This document shows positions 59,497 to 64,000 of a DNA stretch of 64,000 nucleotides, one piece after another. Numbering within the stretch: position 1 is the first letter of the stretch; each line of letters starts with the position of its first letter. This stretch comes from Brevibacterium sp. W7.2 (lineage in GTDB: Bacteria; Actinomycetota; Actinomycetes; Actinomycetales; Brevibacteriaceae). Below the pieces are notes generated by a model, which had not been told where the DNA came from, ran no database searches, and saw only the letters and a program-made list of their open reading frames with translations. The translations under genes and the position numbers were made by a program. Location of the stretch: the NCBI RefSeq assembly GCF_018137945.1, contig NZ_CP073089.1, positions 1,860,001-1,924,000 on the forward strand, given 5' to 3'.

Positions 59497-60657
59497 ATGG
59501 CCGCGAAGAACCACCAGACCGGCGCCTCATCCGGCGTGCGCCTGGGGACCGTTCTCGGCGCCCCCGTCATCCTCGCGTGGTCGTGGTTCCTCGCCGCGAT
59601 CGTCATCACGATCCTCTTCGCCCCGTGGGTGCACACGGTGCGCCCCGACCTCGGGCTGTGGTCGTGGGCGGTGGCGTTCGCCTACGCCGTCCTCCTCTTC
59701 GCCTCGGTGTTCCTCCACGAACTCGCCCACGGCGTCGCCGGCCAGTTCTACGGGCAGAAGGTCGCGGCGATCGAGCTCAACATCTGGGGCGGCTTCACCC
59801 GCTTCGAACCGCAGGTCGACAACCCGCGCGACAAGGCGGCGATGACGAGCTTCGTCATCTCCATCGTCGGGCCCATCGTCAACATCGTCCTCGCCCTCCT
59901 CGGGTGGTGGTGCCTGAGCGCGGTCACCCCGTACTCGGTGCCGTGGCTGCTCCTCGTCGCGATCACCTTCGCCAACGTCGCCCTCGGCGCGATCAACCTG
60001 CTCCCGGGCATCCCGCTCGACGGCGGGTGGGCGCTGCAGGCGCTGATGTGGCGGATCACCGGGTCCCAGTACCTCGGCACGATCGTCGCGAGCTGGGTGG
60101 GGCGGATCATCGCGATCGGCTTCATCGGCTGGTCGGTCATCACCCCGCTGCTCGCCGGTCAGCGGCCCGATCCGCTCAACGTCGCCTGGATGTCGCTCAT
60201 CGCCATCATGCTGTGGTTCTCCGCCGGGGATGCCGCGACCCATGCGAAGCGGGCCCGGAAGATGGAGACCTACGATCTGCGGCAGGTCATCCAGCCGGCG
60301 ATCGCCGCGACCTGGGACGCCGATCTCGCCGACACCCTCGACTATGCGAACACGCTCGGCCATGCCAAGGAGCGCACGCTCATCGTCGTCCTCGACCAGA
60401 AGGGGCTGCCCTACGGTCTCGTCGACCGCCACGCCGCGGCCGGTCGCCTTGCCGAATCGATGACCCACATCCCCGTCGGCGAAGTGGCCAGGCCCCTTGC
60501 CGGCTGGATCGGGGTGCCCAAGGACATCACGGCACCGCATCTGCTCGAGTCGCTCACCCACCGCCCCAAGGCGCAGTTCTGCCTGGTCATGGACGGCAAC
60601 ACGCTCGTCGGCGTCATCGATCTGCAGGAGTTCTTCGACGAGCTTCTCGCGGCCTGA
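59497..60657 (+). CDS. Site-2 protease-like metallopeptidase with CBS domains
   Basis: 386 aa M50-family membrane protease. Zinc motif SVFLHELAHGVAGQFYG near residue 78, second metal motif AINLLPGIPLDGGWALQALMW near residue 170, six helices, then a cytoplasmic CBS-like pair (QPAIAATWDADLADTLDYANTLGHAKERTLIVVLDQKGLPYGLVDR; RPKAQFCLVMDGNTLVGVIDLQEFF). CBS-linked S2Ps are thought to sense adenine nucleotides. ATG 59497 is preferred, with AGAGGA 10 nt upstream; GTG 59476 adds 7 residues. TAGGCT at 59452-59457 is a likely -10. Precedes trmI-arc as in other actinobacteria. Confidence 0.92.
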   Translation: MAAKNHQTGASSGVRLGTVLGAPVILAWSWFLAAIVITILFAPWVHTVRPDLGLWSWAVAFAYAVLLFASVFLHELAHGVAGQFYGQKVAAIELNIWGGFTRFEPQVDNPRDKAAMTSFVISIVGPIVNIVLALLGWWCLSAVTPYSVPWLLLVAITFANVALGAINLLPGIPLDGGWALQALMWRITGSQYLGTIVASWVGRIIAIGFIGWSVITPLLAGQRPDPLNVAWMSLIAIMLWFSAGDAATHAKRARKMETYDLRQVIQPAIAATWDADLADTLDYANTLGHAKERTLIVVLDQKGLPYGLVDRHAAAGRLAESMTHIPVGEVARPLAGWIGVPKDITAPHLLESLTHRPKAQFCLVMDGNTLVGVIDLQEFFDELLAA

Positions 60658-60660
60658 ACC

Positions 60661-60679
60661 GGTGTGCGTAAGGCACACC
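60661..60679 (+). promoter_or_regulatory. Hairpin between the protease and trmI
   Basis: GGTGTGC-GTAAG-GCACACC is a perfect 7-bp stem with a 5-nt loop, starting 3 nt after the protease stop and 10 nt before a TAGAGT -10-like element (60689-60694). It is a terminator or an operator; the sequence does not decide. Confidence 0.4.
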
Positions 60680-60703
60680 TCACCAGCGTAGAGTAGAAGC
60701 ATC

Positions 60704-61828
60704 ATGACTCAGCCTCACCGACCCGACACCGCACTGCGCGCGGGGGAGAAGATCCAACTCACCGATCCCAAGGGCCGGATGCACACGATCGTGCTCGCCT
60801 CCGGAGAGGTGTTCCACACCCACAAGGGACTCATCAGCCACGACGACATCATCGGCCGTCCCGAGGGCATCGTCGTGACGAACTCCGGGGGTGTGGACTT
60901 CCAGGTCTTCCGCCCCCTCTACGAGGACTTCGTGCTCTCGATGCCGCGCGGGGCCGCCGTCGTCTACCCGAAGGACTCGGGTCTCATCGTCACCCTCGGC
61001 GACGTGTTCCCCGGAGCCACCGTCGTCGAGGCGGGCGTCGGGTCGGGCGCCCTGTCGATCGCCCTGCTGCGCGCCGTCGGGCCCCAGGGCCGCCTCCACT
61101 CCTTCGAGCTGCGCGAGGAGTTCGCCCACATCGCCGCGGGCAACATCGCCGACTTCTTCGACGGCGCCCCCGACAACTGGGCGGTCACGGTCGGCGACCT
61201 CGCCGAGACCCTGCCCGCGGAGTTCGCCCCCGGCACGGTCGACCGCGTCGTCCTCGACATGCTCACCCCGTGGAACGTGCTCGCCGCCGTCACGGAGGCG
61301 CTGGCTCCCGGGGGCGTCGTCATCGCCTACGTCGCGACCGTCCCGCAGCTCTCGCGCTTCGTCGAGGCGGTCCGGGAGACCGGGTGCTTCAGCGAACCTA
61401 GCGCGATGGAGTCGATGGTCCGCGGCTGGCACGTCGACGGACTCGCCGTCCGTCCCGACCACAGGATGATCGCCCACACCGGCTTCCTCGTCATCGCCCG
61501 CAGAATGGCACCGGGGGAGGTGCCCCTGGAGAAGAAGAAACGCCCCCAGGGTGCGCCGGCCTCGACCGCCGACGTCGAGGCGTGGACCGGAGGAGAGGTG
61601 ACGGAGACGGCGATCGGCACCCGGGTGGCGACCGGCAAGAAGCTGCGTCGGGTGATGCGCGAGGCCGGCAGACGACTCGAGACTCCCGGCACCAATCCGG
61701 CACAGCCAGCCGCAGACCAGCCTGACCCGGCGCCGCCTGCCGGAGACCAGACCGACCCGGCACAGCCTGCCGCAGACCAGCCGGCCGCAGCGGCCACGGA
61801 CCCAGAGCAGAAGGAGGACAGCCGATGA
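60704..61828 (+). CDS. trmI: tRNA (adenine-58-N1)-methyltransferase TrmI
   Basis: 374 aa class I methyltransferase that makes m1A58 in tRNA. Motifs: [77 protein letters not shown] (SAM motif I near residue 105), [18 protein letters not shown] (motif IV), [15 protein letters not shown]. The catalytic domain ends near residue 285; the last 60 residues are a disordered Pro/Ala/Asp/Gln repeat ([31 protein letters not shown]). The trmI-arc pair is conserved in actinobacteria; the two overlap by 4 nt. Confidence 0.94.
   Translation: MTQPHRPDTALRAGEKIQLTDPKGRMHTIVLASGEVFHTHKGLISHDDIIGRPEGIVVTNSGGVDFQVFRPLYEDFVLSMPRGAAVVYPKDSGLIVTLGDVFPGATVVEAGVGSGALSIALLRAVGPQGRLHSFELREEFAHIAAGNIADFFDGAPDNWAVTVGDLAETLPAEFAPGTVDRVVLDMLTPWNVLAAVTEALAPGGVVIAYVATVPQLSRFVEAVRETGCFSEPSAMESMVRGWHVDGLAVRPDHRMIAHTGFLVIARRMAPGEVPLEKKKRPQGAPASTADVEAWTGGEVTETAIGTRVATGKKLRRVMREAGRRLETPGTNPAQPAADQPDPAPPAGDQTDPAQPAADQPAAAATDPEQKEDSR
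61701..61782 (+). repeat. Coding tandem repeat in the TrmI tail
   Basis: A 22-bp unit encoding most of AQPAADQP occurs at 61701-61722 and, with one change, at 61761-61782. A degenerate copy (PPAGDQTDP) lies between them, giving an underlying 30-bp period. Confidence 0.75.
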
Positions 61829-63471
61829 CAGAGACACCGACGAGCGAGGTGAAGAAGCTGCGGGAGGACACCGCCTCCCTGCGTCAGCAGCTGTTCACCG
61901 CCGGCAAGCGGAACGAGGCGCTGTCGAAGACGCTGCGCACCGCCCGGGAGGAGCTCGGGCGGATCAAGGAGGAGGCCAGGCGGCTGACCGAGCCCCCGAA
62001 CAGCTGGGGGACCCTCATCGCCGTCGACGACGCGGGCCTGTTCGCCGATGTCATCGTCGGCGGACGGCGGATGCGGGTGGCGGTCGGTCCCGAGGTCGAG
62101 GCGAAGTCGCTGCGTCCCGGCACCGAGGTGCTCCTGTCCGAGGGCCTCGTCATCATCGGCACCGGCGACTTCGGCTCGGTCGGCAGCGTCGTCACCGTCC
62201 GCGAGTTCATCGACGACACCCGCATCCTCGTCGGCGCTCCCGGCGACGACGAGCAGGTCTACGTCCTCACGCAGGAGGTCCTCGACTCAGGCGTCCGCCT
62301 CGGCGATGCCGTCGTCGTCGACACCCGCACCCACTTCGCCCTCGAGGTCGTCGAGAAGCCGGAGGTGTCCTCGCTCCTGCTCGAAGAGGTCCCCGACATC
62401 ACGTACTCGGACATCGGCGGTCTCGCCGATCAGATCGGGCAGATCCAGGACGCCGTCGAACTGCCCTTCGAGCACCCGCAGCTCTACACCGAGCACGGGC
62501 TCAAACCGCCCAAGGGCATCCTCCTCTACGGTCCGCCCGGCTGCGGCAAGACGCTCATCGCCAAGGCGGTCGCGAACTCGCTCGCCGAACGCAGCTCGGA
62601 ACGGGCGCGGAAGACCTACTTCCTCAACATCAAGGGCCCCGAACTCCTCGACAAGTACGTCGGGGAGACGGAGCGGCAGCTCCGGCTGATCTTCGCCCGA
62701 GCCCGTGAGAAGGCCTCGGCCGGGTTCCCCGTCGTCGTCTTCTTCGACGAGATGGAATCGCTGTTCCGCACCCGCGGCACCGGCAAGTCCTCCGACGTCG
62801 AGACGACGATCGTTCCGCAGCTGCTCACGGAGATCGACGGCGTCGAGCAGCTCGACAACGTCATCGTCATCGGCGCCTCGAACCGCGAGGACCTCATCGA
62901 CCCCGCGATCCTGCGGCCCGGTCGCCTCGACGTGAAGATCCGCATCGAACGGCCCGACGCCGAGGCCGCGCGCGACATCTTCGGCAAGTACCTCACCCCG
63001 GCGCTGCCGCTGCGGGAGAGCCTCGTGGCCGAACACGGCGGAGCCGAAGCCACGGTCAGCGCCCTCATCGACTACTGCGTCGAGCGGATGTACGCGAGCG
63101 TGCCGGAGAACGAGTTCGTCGAGGCCACCTACGCCGACGGCTCCCGCGAGGTCCTCCACTTCTCCGACTTCGCCTCGGGCGCGATGATCCACAACATCGT
63201 CGACCGGGCGAAGAAAGGGGCGATCAAGTCACTGCTCGAGACCGGGCAGCGGGGTCTGCATCCCGAGCACTTCGCCGAGGCGATCGCCGAGGAGTTCAGC
63301 GAGCACGAGGACCTGCCGAACACGACGAACCCCGACGAGTGGGCGCGGATCTCCGGGCGCAAGGGCGAGCGGGTCACCCATCTGCGGATGATGCACCTCG
63401 ACACGACCCGCGGAGCCCCGACGCTCGAGTCCGAGATCGCCGAGGCGACCCCGAACCCCGACCTGCTCTGA
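61825..63471 (+). CDS. arc: Proteasome-type AAA ATPase ARC/Mpa
   Basis: 548 aa. Coiled coil at residues about 5-60 ([43 protein letters not shown]), which in Mpa captures Pup. Two OB domains follow, then an AAA ATPase: Walker [20 protein letters not shown] near residue 232, Walker [17 protein letters not shown] near residue 310, sensor [26 protein letters not shown]. The C-terminus ends EATPNPDLL and lacks the Tyr-containing tail (QYL) that docks mycobacterial Mpa on the 20S proteasome. With dop just downstream this is the pupylation locus. Confidence 0.95.
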   Translation: MTETPTSEVKKLREDTASLRQQLFTAGKRNEALSKTLRTAREELGRIKEEARRLTEPPNSWGTLIAVDDAGLFADVIVGGRRMRVAVGPEVEAKSLRPGTEVLLSEGLVIIGTGDFGSVGSVVTVREFIDDTRILVGAPGDDEQVYVLTQEVLDSGVRLGDAVVVDTRTHFALEVVEKPEVSSLLLEEVPDITYSDIGGLADQIGQIQDAVELPFEHPQLYTEHGLKPPKGILLYGPPGCGKTLIAKAVANSLAERSSERARKTYFLNIKGPELLDKYVGETERQLRLIFARAREKASAGFPVVVFFDEMESLFRTRGTGKSSDVETTIVPQLLTEIDGVEQLDNVIVIGASNREDLIDPAILRPGRLDVKIRIERPDAEAARDIFGKYLTPALPLRESLVAEHGGAEATVSALIDYCVERMYASVPENEFVEATYADGSREVLHFSDFASGAMIHNIVDRAKKGAIKSLLETGQRGLHPEHFAEAIAEEFSEHEDLPNTTNPDEWARISGRKGERVTHLRMMHLDTTRGAPTLESEIAEATPNPDLL

Positions 63472-63473
63472 GG

Positions 63474-63488
63474 CCGGACCGGGTCCGG
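63474..63488 (+). terminator. Small hairpin after arc
   Basis: CCGGAC-CGG-GTCCGG, a perfect 6-bp stem, starts 3 nt after the arc stop; no T-run. Confidence 0.35.
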
Positions 63489-63511
63489 GCTTGTGGGTCG
63501 TGGTCTGCGGC

Positions 63512-63907
63512 TCAGCGGCGGCGCTTGCCGCCGCCGGAGACGGCGGTGGCGATGACCCGCCAGCCGACGAGGGTGATGAAGTTGAGCGTCGTGGCGACGA
63601 TCATGAAGCTCACGGGAACCTGCCCGGGATCCCCGCCGGCGCCGGTGAGGCCGCGGATGACGAGGCCGAGCAGCACGGTGATCGCCCAGATCCCCGTGCC
63701 CGAGGCGAGCGGGGACAGCGGTCGGTCCCACACCGCGGCGAGCACCCACGCGACGACGAGGGCGGCGACGAACGGCCAGGCGGTCGTGACGATGCCCTGC
63801 GGGTCGAGGTCGTTAGAGTGGGTGTAATGCCCGATGATCGTGAAGAGGATCACGAGCACGAGGTCGACGACTAGGGCGATCGGGAGATGAGATTTCTTCG
63901 CAGCCAC
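63512..63907 (-). CDS. DUF3054 family membrane protein
   Basis: 131 aa. Four transmembrane helices: LPIALVVDLVLVILFTIIGHYTH, IVTTAWPFVAALVVAWVLAAVW, GTGIWAITVLLGLVIRGLTG, PVSFMIVATTLNFITLVGWRVIAT. The FTIIGHYTHS...GIVTTAWPFVAALVVAW and GLVIRGLTG signatures are those of DUF3054, a family common in actinobacteria and haloarchaea. Function unknown. It lies on the opposite strand between arc and dop. Confidence 0.88.
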   Translation of the reverse strand: MAAKKSHLPIALVVDLVLVILFTIIGHYTHSNDLDPQGIVTTAWPFVAALVVAWVLAAVWDRPLSPLASGTGIWAITVLLGLVIRGLTGAGGDPGQVPVSFMIVATTLNFITLVGWRVIATAVSGGGKRRR

Positions 63908-63939
63908 GAGTGCGAGTCTAACGGTGGAGGGAGCAGGTC

Positions 63940-64000
63940 ATGATCACGGTGCACCGGGTGATGGGAGCCGAGACCGAGTTCGGGCTGAGCCAGCCGGGCA
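63940..64000 (+). CDS. dop: Deamidase/depupylase Dop, N-terminal fragment at the window edge
   Basis: Only the first 20 residues are inside the window: MITVHRVMGAETEFGLSQPG. The VMG-x-ETE-[YF]-G-[IL]-S-x-PG opening is that of Dop/PafA glutamine-synthetase-like ligases; the position after arc points to Dop. ATG 63940 follows GGAGGGAGCAG. The enzyme deamidates the Pup C-terminus and removes Pup from proteins. Confidence 0.85.
   Translation, partial: MITVHRVMGAETEFGLSQPG

Overview
This is 64 kb of high-GC chromosomal DNA from an actinobacterium, most likely of the order Micrococcales and perhaps Brevibacterium-like (the genus is a guess). Support comes from a mycothiol ligase (MshC), the pupylation genes arc and dop, an InhA-type enoyl reductase, an imuA'-imuB-dnaE2 mutasome with an actinobacterial LexA box, and a gene order (pgi-tal-tkt, ctaB, ctaA-ABC exporter, sufR-suf operon) that resembles the Mycobacterium tuberculosis Rv1448c-Rv1466 region. 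About 69 protein genes and one tRNA are packed with many 1-4 nt start/stop overlaps. No gene-free stretch exceeds 300 bases. There is no insertion sequence, phage or CRISPR array, so this is core chromosome rather than an island.

Layout. 1-4153 (minus): pgi (cut by the window edge), tal, tkt. 4.3-9.2 kb: a small membrane protein and ctaB (plus), then a VOC protein, ctaA and an ABC exporter (minus). 9.3-15.8 kb: complete Fe-S assembly operon sufR-B-D-ferredoxin-C-S-U-T, with a DtxR/IdeR-like box in the divergent promoter region. 16.0-25.2 kb: RNase HI with an extra tail, ABC-F ATPase, SURF1, DUF3099, fabG-inhA, SixA-like phosphatase, serB, an ABC ATPase and a TSUP permease. 25.3-33.8 kb: mixed housekeeping genes, including an ECF sigma gene with an in-frame amber codon, ribosomal protein L31 with a structured leader, thiD, trmL and a CDF transporter. 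33.9-39.7 kb: SOS mutasome. 39.8-42.2 kb: metY-metX. 42.2-48.5 kb: acyl-CoA oxidase, a TetR regulator and a thiolase / 3-oxoacyl reductase / MaoC operon, i.e. a fatty-acid module with a palindromic operator in the divergent promoter. 48.7 kb: tRNA-Leu(GAG). 48.9-57.0 kb: M20 peptidase, DMT transporter, then a conserved but poorly understood actinobacterial set (DUF5703, phosphomutase-like protein, DUF3090, SCO1664-type kinase-like protein) leading into mshC, interrupted by uppP, an aldo/keto reductase that has lost its catalytic tetrad, and an acidic protein. 57.0-64.0 kb: PAC2 protein, HAD phosphatase, RecB-like nuclease, site-2 protease, trmI-arc, DUF3054 and the start of dop.

Three things cut across genes. 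Many start codons lie 6-9 nt after a -10-like TANNNT, suggesting leaderless transcripts. At five loci a short sequence that includes the stop codon is repeated just after the gene. Repeat-rich linkers occur in ImuB, DnaE2 and TrmI. I found no clear-cut new defence or biosynthetic system. The best candidates for undescribed biology are the DUF5703 / phosphomutase / DUF3090 / SCO1664 / mshC neighbourhood with its pseudo-reductase, the amber-interrupted sigma factor, and the recurrent stop-codon tail repeats.
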